A DNA stretch of 64,000 nucleotides from Glossina fuscipes (taxonomy: Eukaryota > Arthropoda > Insecta > Diptera > Glossinidae): assembly GCF_014805625.2 (NCBI RefSeq), contig NW_023998432.1:2651939-2715938 (forward strand), given 5' to 3'. Shown here one piece after another: positions 9,664 through 21,274 of this stretch (its first letter is position 1; every line of letters begins with the position of its first letter). The notes below the pieces were generated by a model that worked only from the letters and a program-made list of their open reading frames with translations, did not search any database and was not told where the DNA came from. The position numbers and the translations under genes are program-made.

Positions 9664-12600
9664 GCTGACGACACCAAGGCCTTTACTTGTTTCAAAAAGA
9701 AGTCTGTAACAAATCTCCAATCGAATGTTGTACTGTCTCCACACTCGCACTTTCTTTAACTGCTTTTAAGCCTTAATGTTCGGTTTGAGACTGTAATTTC
9801 GTATGTATATACATATATATGTGGTTAATTTGTAACGTAGCTAGTTGTATATAAATTTTGTCATATCGTTTACACCATCAGAAGTACGCATCAGAGGCCT
9901 TACAAAATATATTTATTCTTCATGCGTGATAACTTCTAGATCAACTTGTTTATGTACATACGTCCATTGGCGGATATCTTAAAATAAAATAATATCAACG
10001 TAAAAGGCTACGGATTAACATGTATTTTTTTATTTTCTGGAAAGTTAAGAAAAAATTCCAGAATTTCCACTTAACGTTTTATAATAGAGCAGATCTGATT
10101 TATATATATATTAAAATCGATCACAAGGTGTAGATATCATCGAAATTAACCCATAAGAATGGGCTGAAGACAAATACTGTCGCCTAATCTGCAACTGTCC
10201 CGATTAATTACCCTTAACTCTTCGGGCTTTTTTATTTCATGTTTATTGATAAAGAAAACTTATTGCAAGCAAGAAGAATAAATTTCTTACAAAACTTACA
10301 AATACTTTTTTGTGTTTAGCAATCAGTCAATTTACAACAACTTCATGTAGCTTTTGTTTTAAATTTTTTTAATGAATTTTTTTATTGTATTGATAATTAA
10401 TTATTTATGCAGGTTATCGTAATGCATACTTCTTTGTAAATTTTAATATTCACAGTTAGTTAATGTTATCAATCTTTCTTCTTCAGATGACATTCAATTT
10501 TTTACTGTTATTAATGTATTCTATATTTTGTTAAAAATGCATCCAAGTTGATAATATTTCCAAATGATTAGATTAAAGAGATGCCAAGCTACCGTAAGTT
10601 AATATTCTGTAGTAAGGGTTGCTACATAAAAAACGATTCTTATTAATTAAAAAAGTTTATTTGCGATGGCTTATAAAAATGTTATTTTATGAAAATAACT
10701 ATTTTTGGCAAATCAGGGATAATGCCACGTTCCTATTTAAAAGATAAAATAAACAATTTTACTTTAAATGCAGGATTTTGCATACACTGTCTTCATATAT
10801 TCATTGCTCACCACTATGTTACTGGTGCTTTTGCCAAACACTGTATAGAGTTGGGATAACGTGATTGATGAAAATGATATAGCACTCATATAGAATTACC
10901 ATTTCTAAGCTGACTCCATATAAGAAAACGTAAGATAACATAACAGCATAAGTAATAGTAATGTAAGAGAACTTCTGCTTTTCTTAAGGTAGAACATAAA
11001 TAAATAAATTTACTAAATAAGTTACTAACTTCAGAGGCAAGTAAACAACAAAAAGTTTTTATTTTTATTTATACTTATGTGACATATATCTTGGGGTACT
11101 TTTTTTACTTTGCTGCCTCTGTTATAAAAATACTTATTTTCATTTTCCCCTCCAAATCCCAGTTTAGTATAGAAAGTTTTTCGCTGCTTATTCTAGCTTG
11201 ATTGTTTTCAATCGGAAAGCAGAGTTTGGCATCATTTAACACTAACAACAAGACAGTAGTTGATGTTGGTTTTCAATTGTATATAAATATAGTCATTAAT
11301 TTCATTGGGAATCTTTTTTTGCAACGAACATCCAAATGGTTCTTGCAAACGTTTGAGAAGCAATTTCTCCGAAGAATCCCTTCATCACCTCAAAAGTGCT
11401 AGGTACAAATGTGAACAATTTTGCCGTTTTTTGGAGGCTTCCCAATTTCTAACCTATTTTAGGCGTGTATGACGGCAGATCGCAACCTTTTTTTAAGCTT
11501 GGGCTCTCAAACGATCAAGAAATATTTGTGACAAATTTCAGCTTATCTCCATTTTTGCGACTTTGGCGATTTGCCAAAGATGATGGGTCAAATGATCCAT
11601 TTTAGAAACAGGTTTATGCAAAACATGAGTAATTTTAATGCTAAATGGTTCGTTTAAAACACAAAACCTTAAATTATGAAAATCTTAAATGTTTTCAAAA
11701 TCGATGTATTGATATAAACCGTTAAGATCTTAATATATGCACAGAGAGCATTCTATATAAAATTTTTAGTTTGGAGCATAATCTTTAGATGTTTTTAGAG
11801 TTGACGTATGAAAAAAATCTTTCTAAAAGAATAATACCATTTATTTAATATGCAAAATAATCATCTGTTCAAACATACAGTAAACCTGCGTTCATTACTT
11901 TATTAGCAAACTCTTATACGACCGCTCCACCACTACGCATTTGATAATTTCACTTCAGTCAATTCGGTTTTTAATAACAAAAATATTGAAATCAAAATCT
12001 TTACTATTCCGAGTTTTGGTAAGCAACCTATTAATGGGTTCGAATAACAGCTATGGTAGATGTACGATTTCTATTGTCATTGATGTTATATGACGTTAAT
12101 TTAATGAAAGATCATTGAAAAATTTACTATTGACGTAGTGAAGTGGGAAGATATCACAAAAATAAATAGCGAAGTTTTGGTTTTTATGACTCAGGTGCGA
12201 AATTATGCTTTTTTGTGTGTTTGTGCAACATTTACGAAAATTTACGTTACGAAATATATATTATTGTATTATCAACAAAAATGTTGAAATTTTTGAAATT
12301 GCTTTCTTATGTGTTAAAATATTTAAAATTCAAAATGACAAATAGTATAGCGTAGTTACATAAAAATGTACACATTGATACCACATTCAAACATACGATT
12401 TTGAAAACAAACGGTGAGTGTTTGAAATTTGGCTATGAGTGAACAATGCATCCCAAATAAACACCATTATGATTTTCTAGAAGAAAGCAGAATTTAAAAA
12501 TCCAAACCATATATGTAATGGACACCAAAAAACTCTATATATTCTTGATAAAAGAATGCGAAGGGTGTTATAATCAAATATTTGCTTAAGCACTTCGATA

Positions 12601-12842
12601 ATATGAAATTTATGTGCTCTTTACACATGAGTAAAATTGGATTTTTGGTGACTCACTCAAAGTATTTTTTAGAAACGAAGATTTTCTTTTCTTCCAATTA
12701 ATTATATAAATTCTCGTGCAAAATGTAAAATATTATTTAACAGCCCTGTTTTCTCACAACAATATTTACAACTCTGAACCTCTCTCTAACTAGAAGATTT
12801 GCAAGTTTCCTTAGTTGTTCACACGGAGGTTTTCTTAGTTAT
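9664..12842. other. Spacer between Vamp7 and Taf5
   Basis: About 3.2 kb of AT-rich DNA with no convincing coding frame. The part next to 9663 should hold the Vamp7 promoter and 5' untranslated region. Inside it, 11701-12126 is a duplicate of the mARC 3' flank. The remainder has no recognised element. Confidence 0.5.
11701..12126. repeat. Duplicated mARC 3' flank, copy 2
   Basis: Positions 11701-12079 match 7221-7623, and 12080-12126 matches 8154-8200, the sequence just upstream of the duplicated mARC exon. The two parts are joined here without the ~530 bp that separates them in the first location. After 12126 the similarity stops, so no third copy of the exon follows. Confidence 0.85.
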
Positions 12843-13034
12843 ATGTTAAAGTTTGAGTCTTTGACGCGCTTACTGTGGACGCTTGGCTTTGTTTTCTTCT
12901 ATATTGCTACAGGACAGCCCAAACGCTTTACCACGATTTTCCTCGGACGTTCAAAGATTTCTATTTCAAATAGCATCCCTAAACGTCGAATTGCTGCTAA
13001 CCATACATCTTCTATCTTTAAATCTGCTGAGTAA
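12843..13034 (+). CDS. Small open frame just upstream of Taf5, function unknown
   Basis: A 63-residue frame from ATG 12843 to a stop 52 bp before the Taf5 ATG. It has a hydrophobic N-terminal stretch (LLWTLGFVFFYIATG) followed by a basic, hydrophilic tail (PKRFTTIFLGRSKIS, SIPKRRIAANHTSS), which resembles a small mitochondrial or membrane protein. I do not recognise a family. The antisense strand is also open here. It may be an upstream open frame in the Taf5 leader, a dicistronic small protein, or chance. Confidence 0.3.
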   Translation: MLKFESLTRLLWTLGFVFFYIATGQPKRFTTIFLGRSKISISNSIPKRRIAANHTSSIFKSAE

Positions 13035-13085
13035 AAAAAAGTACATATATATATAAGATTTAAACACAGTGAACATTTCTGCAAC

Positions 13086-15137
13086 ATGAATAACAACGCG
13101 ATTGTGAATGGTACGGATTCACCAGGTTCGGCTTCAGGAGATAAGCGCGATTTATTAGCCTTGCTGAAGCTGATTAAAAAATACAACCTTAAGCAAACAG
13201 AAGAATTGTTATGCCAAGAAGCAAATATACGGTCAGAAGAACTTGAAGATTTAGATGATAAAGAAATCAGCTCTTTACTTACCTCTGCTTTAGGGGACAA
13301 TCAAGAGAATAACGCCTCTGGTACCACCATACACGCCGGTTCAGAAAATGACCCAGAATTTTACGACACTGTTTACGGTGAATTGCGTAATTTTGTTGAT
13401 GAATCTTTGGATATCTATAAACATGAACTTTTCATGGTGTTATACCCAATTTTGGTGCAAATCTATTTTAAACTGGTGTCAACTGGTTATGCAAAACCAG
13501 CCCGCGATTTCGTTGAAAAGTATGGTCCAGATTTGGATTATTATTATCGTGAAGATCTGCAGAATCTGCTTTTAATTACGAAACGCTCGGATTTGGAAAA
13601 TAATGACTTTGTTACTGCTATGGAAACAGACAAGTTTATCATACGTATGTCGAGAGATGCACATTCATTGTTTAAAAGACATATTCAAGACCGCAAGCAG
13701 GAGTTAATAGCTGATATTGTAGCCAAATACCTTCATTTTGATACCTACGAAGGTACAGCACGCAGTAAAGCGCAGTGCGATGCTACTGCCGGTTCATTGA
13801 TTGGAGAAGCCAGACGCCAAGATAATAAGATTCGTGTATATTATGGCCTTTTGAAGGAGGTGGATTTTCAGTCGTTAACGACTCCTGCACCTTCTGTTGT
13901 TGAAGAGGAAGATGACAACGATCCGGACGCTCCTGACAAGCCTAAAAAAAAAAAACCTAAAAAAGATCCTCTTTTTTCCAAAAAATCAAAATCTGATCCC
14001 AATGCTCCCGCAATGGATCGGATACCACTACCAGAGTTAAAAGATGCAGACAAACTCGAAAAACTTAAGGCTTTGAGGGAAGCTTCAAAACGCGTACCAC
14101 TCAATAAAGATTCACTGCCTTCTGTGTGTTTATATACCATACTCAATTCGTACCACAGCGTTACGTGCGCAGAAATATCTGAAGACTCTTACATGATGGC
14201 TGTGGGTTTCACAGACTCCAGCATTAAGGTATGGTCGCTGACGCCCGCTAAATTGCGGGAGATGAAAACGGCTGAGCACTTGAAAGATATAGATAAAGAT
14301 GCGGAGGATGTCTTAGTACGTATGATGGATGATCGTACAGGTGAGGCAGCTCGCACATTTTACGGCCACAGCGGACCAGTCTACCGTTGCGCTTTTGCAC
14401 CTGAGAAAAATATGTTGCTTTCCTGCTCAGAAGACACTACTATTCGGTTGTGGTCTTTACATACCTGGACTTGCATAGTGGTGTTCAAAGGACACCTCTT
14501 TCCTGTATGGGATGTTCGATTTTCACCACATGGGTATTATTTTGCTTCCTGCTCATATGACAAAACAGCCCGTTTATGGGCCACTGATTCCAATCAGCCG
14601 TTACGTATATTTACGGGCCATCTCTCCGATGTAGATTGCGTACAGTTTCATCCCAATTCCAATTATATAGCTAGCGGCTCCAGCGACCGTACAATACGGC
14701 TGTGGGACGTCTTAAATGGCCAATTGGTGCGCTTGATGACAGGTCACAAGGGATCAATCTATGCGTTGGCTTTTTCTACTTGCGGTCGTTACTTGGCGTC
14801 TGGTTCTTCAGACCATACCGTGCTAATATATGATTTATCTCATGGCCAATTGGTCACCTCATTGGTACGACATACTGGTTCTATACACACAATGTGCTTC
14901 AGCCGAGATGGTACAATCTTAGCGATTGGTGGTCTGGATTGTTATCTAACACTATGGGACTTCTCCAAACTTGCCGAAGATTATATAGCACAAAATTCCA
15001 ATGCGTCGCATAACCCGGAAATCAATGAAGGTGACACATATTTGTTGCGCGCTTTTCCCACCAAATGTACACCATTTTTAACTTTGCACTTTACAAGAAG
15101 AAATCTACTGTTGGCAGTCGGCACATTTAAAGCATAA
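13086..15137 (+). CDS. Taf5: TFIID subunit TAF5 (WD40 repeat)
   Basis: Scaffold subunit of the general transcription factor TFIID, acting in the nucleus at promoters. One uninterrupted frame of 683 residues, close to the usual fly length. Residues about 20-50 form a LisH-like helix pair (DLLALLKLIKKYNLKQTEEL). Residues about 90-225 match the TAF5 NTD2 domain (EFYDTVYGELRNFVDESLD, and later YEDTYEG-type HFDTYEG). A charged linker (residues about 270-320) contains a Pro/Lys-rich run. From about residue 346 to the end there are WD40 repeats, with GHSGPVYR, GHLFPVWD, GHLSDVDC, GHKGSIYA and RHTGSIHT marking successive blades, which form the propeller that binds histone-fold TAFs. The ATG at 13086 is preceded by a TATATATATATAAG tract about 35-45 bp upstream. 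AATAAA at 15176-15181 is a likely polyadenylation signal. No break is seen. Confidence 0.97.
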   Translation: MNNNAIVNGTDSPGSASGDKRDLLALLKLIKKYNLKQTEELLCQEANIRSEELEDLDDKEISSLLTSALGDNQENNASGTTIHAGSENDPEFYDTVYGELRNFVDESLDIYKHELFMVLYPILVQIYFKLVSTGYAKPARDFVEKYGPDLDYYYREDLQNLLLITKRSDLENNDFVTAMETDKFIIRMSRDAHSLFKRHIQDRKQELIADIVAKYLHFDTYEGTARSKAQCDATAGSLIGEARRQDNKIRVYYGLLKEVDFQSLTTPAPSVVEEEDDNDPDAPDKPKKKKPKKDPLFSKKSKSDPNAPAMDRIPLPELKDADKLEKLKALREASKRVPLNKDSLPSVCLYTILNSYHSVTCAEISEDSYMMAVGFTDSSIKVWSLTPAKLREMKTAEHLKDIDKDAEDVLVRMMDDRTGEAARTFYGHSGPVYRCAFAPEKNMLLSCSEDTTIRLWSLHTWTCIVVFKGHLFPVWDVRFSPHGYYFASCSYDKTARLWATDSNQPLRIFTGHLSDVDCVQFHPNSNYIASGSSDRTIRLWDVLNGQLVRLMTGHKGSIYALAFSTCGRYLASGSSDHTVLIYDLSHGQLVTSLVRHTGSIHTMCFSRDGTILAIGGLDCYLTLWDFSKLAEDYIAQNSNASHNPEINEGDTYLLRAFPTKCTPFLTLHFTRRNLLLAVGTFKA

Positions 15138-15175
15138 GTCAAAATATACAATTATCATAGATTATAAGATATTCC

Positions 15176-15181
15176 AATAAA
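15176..15181 (+). terminator. Taf5 polyadenylation signal
   Basis: Canonical AATAAA 39 bp after the Taf5 stop, in the 75-bp gap before the convergent INO80E-like gene. Confidence 0.7.
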
Positions 15182-15208
15182 ACACCCATTCAATTTAAAA
15201 GAAGTTAT

Positions 15209-15214
15209 TTTATT
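15209..15214 (-). terminator. INO80E-like gene polyadenylation signal overlapping the stop codon
   Basis: On the minus strand the end of the gene reads AATTAATAAAATAAC, so AATAAA overlaps the TAA stop at 15213-15215. Cleavage 10-30 nt downstream would fall inside the Taf5 3' untranslated region. Confidence 0.55.
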
Positions 15215-16096
15215 AATTACTGTATTCCATGGGCACACATTCTTCAGCTGCTACATGAGTAGGCGATCCTCCATCAATTAGTTGCTCATTGGGTTCACTA
15301 TCTAACGAGGGTTCATTACTAAACATTTCAACAGGTACTGTAGCTGGTGCTCTCTCTGGTATCATATCCATTATAGGACGTTTGGATAACTGTCGCTCAA
15401 GTTCGCTTGAACTTATATGTTGCGTTGTAATGAGTTGTTGTCGTTGTGGCAGCGGCTCGTCTGACTGTTGAGAAGCAGCGGTAGATTTTTCAATATTCAC
15501 ATCGTTATTAGTAGGCGGTAGAACAACTTTCTTTTTTCGTCCTCTAGTAGAGCCAACGGTTGTGCCGTTCGCGTTTGGTTCCAATTTTCTCCTTCGACGG
15601 AATTATGATAAATATTTAATTAGTAATAAACATGAAATTGATAAAATACCTTTTTGTTTCTTTTGTGATATCATCTTCAGAAGATTCCTCCGTTTCATCA
15701 CTTTCGGAAGAAGAATTCTCGGGTTTTTCATATTGAAGTAAACGATCCAATAAAAATGCACGATCTCTGGATACTTTCAGCAAGCGGCGCTGGTTAGAGC
15801 GCAAGGCGTCTTGAAAAAATTCGTTCTCCTATTGAATACATTTAATAAACAGAAGTCTTCGGTAAAAAATTTAACTAGATGCTTACGTAAATGAGAAACT
15901 TGAGTTTCTTTTTTAGATAACGGTATTGGGCTTTATAATCGACCGCCGCATTAGAAGATCTTGGCTGAATTCCATCATTATATTGGCTATCGCTCTCAGT
16001 GTCATCGTTTTCCTCATTCGGATCGGTGTGATCATTTTGTTGACTGGCCGTGGCCTGTTCGTTGGCCAATGTACGACAATACCAGCCGTCCAGCAT
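15213..16096 (-). CDS. INO80E: INO80 chromatin-remodelling complex subunit E-like protein
   Basis: Nuclear subunit of the INO80 remodelling complex. Three minus-strand exons: 16096-15887, 15828-15650 and 15591-15213, with GT-AG introns of 58 bp each. The identifying part spans exons 1-2: [19 protein letters not shown] joined to [10 protein letters not shown], then [19 protein letters not shown]. This closely matches the conserved N-terminal coiled-coil of vertebrate INO80E. After it come an acidic Ser/Glu stretch ([15 protein letters not shown]), a basic patch (RGRKKKV) and a low-complexity tail ending PMEYSN. I chose the first in-frame ATG (16096); the open frame continues upstream to about 16162 without another ATG, so an extra 5' exon is possible. 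It converges on Taf5 with only 75 bp between stop codons. Confidence 0.85.
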
Positions 16097-16162
16097 GAAA
16101 AATTTACAAAAATCAAGCAATTTCAGGCTTTTTTTTTTGGACGTTGAGTTAAGATGGACCAA

Positions 16163-16680
16163 GCCAATAAATATGTGGCTTATATGTCCAGAAAATAGCA
16201 GTAGTAATTATTCGCAAGAAATTTATATAAAAAACAGCAAAAAAATACAGCCCTGATAGCTAATGCCAATATGTTAAGTATAATTGTAGATTGTTGAGTT
16301 GTTGAAAGTGATGTAAACGAAAAGTGTTGCAAACTTTGGGTGAAAACAAAAAAGCAATGTAGTGATAAAAGATGATTAAACGTAAAAAACAAAAAAAAAA
16401 AATTGTCAGGTATTAAAAAGATAAAATTGCTTTTCTATTATTATTATTATTATTAATATTATAATTTTAGACTAATGAAATAAATTCTTAGGCTAAAAAA
16501 AATACATTGAGCACTAGCAACACAGCCTATCGGCTCTAATTTAAATAAATGTACATAAGATAATGAGCTTAGTAGTATTAATAAAGTAATATATTGAATT
16601 GATATTCTGTTCTGAAGCTGATTGTAGAATGTCCAAAGGGTTAATCGTTCCATCCTAAGAAAGGTTAAGGCAGTCGCAGG
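16163..16680. other. Spacer upstream of the INO80E-like gene
   Basis: AT-rich, with a TTA-repeat at about 16435-16458. It should contain the promoter of the INO80E-like gene. No gene is recognised. The retroelement copy C starts somewhere near 16.6-17.0 kb. Confidence 0.5.
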
Positions 16681-17124
16681 GAATGTGCTTTATAGTGAGA
16701 GTTCGTCCACAACTGCAGATTGGGGAGGAAGGCTTCTCAAGATCCATTGGTGAGTTGCAATTGTTTGACCAAGGCGAATTCTCGAATATGTTTGGATCTT
16801 GGTTTTCTCAACATTTGTTGGATATCACGTTCCTATTCTATGCAAGAAATATTTCAATTTTTTTAGTGTATTTCTTAGCTTTTTTGCTTTATTGGTGTTT
16901 AATTTTAAAATTTCTCTTAAAGAATAAAGTGTGAATTTATCCTATGTGAATTTATTAACCATTTATGCGAAAAAATCATTTTGGTTTAGTGTAATCAACA
17001 ATTGAGCTCTTAGTAAAAGTCTTTCTTTTTGCCCGTTAATCTTTGTTTACAGTTTCTTTAGCCTTCACTGTGTATTTACATTGGGCAGGGAAGTGAGAAA
17101 TTTGTTTTAATTTGCTGAAAATTT

Positions 17125-18160
17125 GTGCTGTGTAATTTTTTAGCTTTTCTTTTTTTCCTTCATAAGCTACATTTGTTGTTTTCAATGGACATGGATTGCT
17201 TATTTATACCATGTCGTGCGAAAACAGGCCCTGAATCTGAACGATTCATTTCTTGTTGTCTGTGTGATTGTTTTGGTCATGCAAAGTGTGCTGAGATTAT
17301 CGTCCGTGCTGCTGATGCAGTCCTTGACCCTTCTAAAGGTTTACGATGGTCATGTCCTGACTGCAGAAAGCGGGACATTGATTTCTACAAGCTCTTCAGG
17401 GAGACGAGAAATTGTTTCTCGGATTTGAGCAAAAATCTCGGCTCTTTGTGAGAGAAATTTGAAATAATCAAGACTAGGTTTGATAAGTGTCATTATATTG
17501 CGCAGTCATGTTCCTCTCCAGCTAACAAAGTTTCAACTCGTAGCGTAGCGTGTGGTTCATCACCTCTGAGCTCTCCTAAGTCCGTTCCGTCCGTGCAAGT
17601 TAGCGATTACTTAAAGTCTACAAAGTAAGTTAGCGTTTCTGCTACTGCTGAGTCGGTCGGTAACATAAAAGTTACAAAAAAGCCGGGAAGTCCTTCTGGC
17701 TTGAGCTATGCTCAAGTGGCAAAGGTATCTCCTCCCATTGATGTCACTCAATCTTCTCAGGCGTCATCGCCTAAAACTAATAATGATAATAATAAATCGT
17801 CCTCTCCTCCTGGCTGTTCGAGTGTGAACGCTGGTCGCCAAATTGGGCACGTCGCACAAGTCGTGCAAGTGTGGTTACCCCTTCTATATTTTCTCCAACT
17901 CATAACTCCCCATCCGTAAACCCTGCTGCTACTAGAACCGATGGCATATGCTTGAAGGCAGTTCCTCCCAGAAAGGCAATATTTGTGTCATGACTAGCAC
18001 CAGATACATCTGTTGATAACATAAAAAGTTATCTGGCAGCGAAATCCCCTTCTATCAAGTTAAAGCGCATTAGTATTTTCAAATTGGTTCTTTCTCAATC
18101 TAGAGCTATCTCATCTTTTAAAATTCTAGTTCCAACTGAAAATAGTGATTTGATGTTAAA
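17125..18160 (+). pseudogene. ORF1 of copy C (PHD-like zinc finger protein)
   Basis: ORF1 remnant in several frames. The first part (17185-17451) has a PHD-like cysteine/histidine pattern: PCRAKTG, CCLCDCFGHAKCAEI and WSCPDCRKRD. A stop follows KNLGSL. The middle (17700-17870) is a Ser/Pro-rich linker with SYAQVAKVSPP and SSPPGCSSVNAG. The C-terminal block (18060-18150) reads RISIFKLVLSQSRAISSF then KILVPTENSD, matching copy 1. Such PHD-plus-C-terminal-domain ORF1 proteins are known from insect non-LTR elements; nucleic-acid binding is the presumed role. Confidence 0.75.
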
Positions 18161-18249
18161 TAATTAATTAAGGAATTTATACATCGAGACCGACCTCGTA
18201 ATGCTAATGCAGTAGCTCTTTCCCCATAAAAAAACTAAATATTTCTTCA

Positions 18250-20990
18250 GGCTCATTTTCTCTCATTTATCAAAATGTTAGGGGCGTTAATTCAAAAATT
18301 CGTTCTACCTTCTTTTATTCAATGAGCACGGAGTTTTCCTGTTTGGTCTTCACTGAAACATGGTTAAAGCCGGATCTACATTCGTCGGAACTTTTCCATA
18401 ATTCGTTTCAAGTATTCAGAAAGAATCGATTGTCGATTTATCGCCATTCGAGCGAAATTTCCTAATAAACACTTATATGTGACTCGCTCCTATATTCCCC
18501 CAGATTCAGATATCTCCATATATAAGAAACAGGCCGCCCTTATATGCTAAGTGGCCAAGCAATCTAAACCTACCGATATATTCGTTGCATTGGGTGACTT
18601 CATTTTGCCTCAAGTCACTTGGTGTTAGAGCGATAGTTCTGGCTGTTTGATTCCTATCTCAACATCTGGTAGAGCCGTTGTGCTCTTTGATGAATTATTT
18701 GATCATAATTTAGTTCAATACAATGATAGCCCTAATTGCTTGATCTTTGCTTTGCCAATTTTCCTGAGATTTGCGTTAACCGTTGTCTTCCGTTTAGTTT
18801 ACCTGAGTATCCATATCATCCAGCATTGGGTATTTCCTTTCATTACAAGCATGTTGGTTCGTTGAACTTCTATGACATTCCAAATCCAAATTTTTCATAT
18901 AAATTTTATGATTTCCATAAAACCTATGTTTCCATGCTAAAATCACATCTTTCTCATATTGTGCTTGATTTCCCAGTGGGAAGTATTGATAGCTTACTGT
19001 CGTCGTTCTACAATATATTAAATCAAGCTATTTTTGCATCCGTGCCGATCAAGCAGTCCCGTCCTCGAAGCAAGTGTCCCCCGTGGTTTAATAAAACAAT
19101 TAAATATTACAAGAATAGGAATAACAAGTCTTTCAAAAAATTTTCGAAAAGCGGTTCTTCTCTCGACTATTTCGCCTACTCTGTGGCAAGGTATAAATTT
19201 AATTCCTTCAACCGCCAGTACTGTTGCAGATACCTTCAGTTTGTTAAATCCTCCTTGTTTGCTAATCCTAAATACTTTTTTAAGTTCGTTAATTCCAAAA
19301 GAAAAATCTCCATAAATCCCTCGCATAATTTTGAAACCTAAAATCCCTTTGCGGAATGCTTCCGACAGAACTTTTCAACTGCCAATTTGATTTATCAGCA
19401 AACTATCCATATCCGATTTCTAATTTGATTTCAATTCCTAACTTTGTTATATTTGAAAATGACGTTTTTGTAAGTTTGAGCTCTCTAAAATATAATTGTT
19501 TGCCTGAACCCGATGGAATCCCCTCGTGTGTACTGCTATCTTGTGCTGACGAGCTATGTGGTGTTATCTCAAAGATTTTTAAGAAGTCCTTGATTTTAGA
19601 TTTTTTCCCTTTGTGTTGGAAGACTTGTTTTCTTATTCCTATTCACAAAAGTGGTAGTAGGCAACTTGTAGAGAACTACAGAGGCATTGCCAAGTTGAGT
19701 GTCTTGCCTAAACTATTCGAGCGAATTGTTGCCTAGCATATAGCCTTTTCCAAAGGGAAGATCTGCGGTCACCAATTTGTTAGAGTTTACTTCTCATGTT
19801 TTCAAGGCTTTTTATAGTGTCTCTCGCACTGATGTCATATACACTGACTTTAGCATAGCGTTTTTTGTTTAACCATAGACTACTGATCTTTCAACTTCAA
19901 GCCTCTGGCTTACCTTTCTGCTTAGTGGAATGGTTAAGCTCTTATCTGCATGGTAGATCATTCAGGGTTTTGTTTAATCTCATTACCTCGGATGAATTCC
20001 CCGTGATGTCCGGCGTACGTCAAAGTAGCCACTTAGGACCCATTTTATTTAATTTATACATCAATGATTTGCCCTCCGTGATTAAATTCAGCGAGATCTT
20101 AATGTATACTAATGATGTAAAACTGGTCTCGTCCTTTTCCGTAGAATCGCAATCACATCATCTTCAAAGAGATTTGAATAATTTGGTTGCATGGTGCTCT
20201 TTCAATCTTCTGAAAGTAAATCTAAATAAATGTAAGAAGCTTTCTTTCTCAAGAAGGAAGTCATTCATTACTCAGTATTTCATTGATTCGCACAAGTTGG
20301 AGGACATCGATTCGTTTACAGATTTAGGCGTTCTATTTGATTATATGTTACGTTTCAATTTGCATATTGAGCTTTCGTTAAGCAAAGCTAGGTCCGCGCT
20401 TGGTTTTATAAAAAGGTGGTCCAAAAAGCTTGATGATCCTTGTATTACAAAAAGGCTTTACATGTGTTTGGTTAGACTAGCACTCAAGTGTACCTCTGTT
20501 GCGTGGTCTCCTTCATATAGGTGCTAAGTAGATTCAACTGAATCTGTTCAAAAGCAATTCTTGCTGTTTGCCCTTAGGAATTTGGGTTGGGACCCGATTG
20601 CCCCTCTTCCACCCTATGACAATAGGTTGCTTCTGTCATCCTTACCGTCACTGGAGAAACGTAGATTTGTTCTTGGGGTTTTCTTCGTAATCAAATTAAT
20701 AAATGGTACAATTGACTCGCCCGCATTACTTCGTGGCATAGGCTTTAATGTCCCTAACTGTTTCTCTAGGCACTTTATCCTGATAAAGCTTAGTCAATGC
20801 AAATATAATTACGAACTGTTTAACCCGCTCAGAGTTGTTTGAAGGAATGTAAATGACGTCTATCACTTATTCTCATTAACGGACTCTTTAAAGTCCATTA
20901 AAGCGACATTGCTTAATACGCGTGATTTACCTATGTCGTACTTGAACTAACTTTTAACCTTAAAAAGTCATTATGAGTCGAAAATTAATT
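18250..20990 (+). pseudogene. ORF2 (endonuclease/reverse transcriptase) of copy C
   Basis: Broken ORF2. The endonuclease starts near 18262 (YQNVRGVNSK) with TETWLKPDLHSSEL near 18350-18395. RT blocks: NCQFDLS and PEPDGIPSCVLLS (19380-19540), WKTCFLIPIHKSGSRQLVENY (19617-19680, quoted in part) and PKLFERIVA at 19710-19736, then a stop. The palm continues at 19865-20527 with the GSHLGP block and a damaged catalytic box (YTND). Residues QYFIDSHKLEDIDSFTDLGV mark the thumb. The last recognisable frame ends near 20842. It is inactive. Confidence 0.8.
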
Positions 20991-21252
20991 GTTCTTAACT
21001 ATTATCGGTTTCCAAGCTTATGCATGCTTGCGATGGCTTAGGGGTTCACTTGGAATTTGGTCCTGTGCCGGTTGTGGGTGTGGCTCTATACTAGTTGTGT
21101 ACATGTTTTTTTATTTTTTTTCTTTTTTTTTCCTTCTTATTTGTTTTATTGTACTTATACTAAGTTTTAATATTAATTAATTTAAGATTTACTTTAAGAG
21201 TCAATTCAACTCGACTGCAAATTTGTTTTAGTTGAGTTTCTTGTATAAGTGG

Positions 21253-21274
21253 AATAAATAAATAAATAAATAAA
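21253..21274 (+). repeat. (TAAA)n tail of copy C
   Basis: Five or more TAAA units mark the 3' end of the plus-strand element. A similar tail, on the opposite strand, ends the relic at 34.3 kb. Confidence 0.85.

Larger units (their letters stand above)
16683..21274 (+). mobile_element. PHD-finger non-LTR retrotransposon, long copy (copy C)
   Basis: Near full-length but broken plus-strand element of the same family as copy 1. Order: T-rich 5' leader, ORF1 (17.1-18.15 kb), ORF2 endonuclease (18.25-18.75 kb), reverse transcriptase (about 18.75-20.5 kb) and C-terminal region, then a tail of TAAA units at 21253-21274. The RT core is visible as GVRQSSHLGPILFNLYINDL (20010-20070), followed by ILMYTNDVKL, where the catalytic YADD has become YTND. 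At least four stops or frameshifts interrupt the two ORFs. The 5' end is not sharply defined. No target-site duplication was identified. Confidence 0.85.

Noticed and set aside
13868..14146. Antisense frame inside Taf5
   Set aside because: Shadow of the low-complexity Taf5 linker and first WD40 blade.
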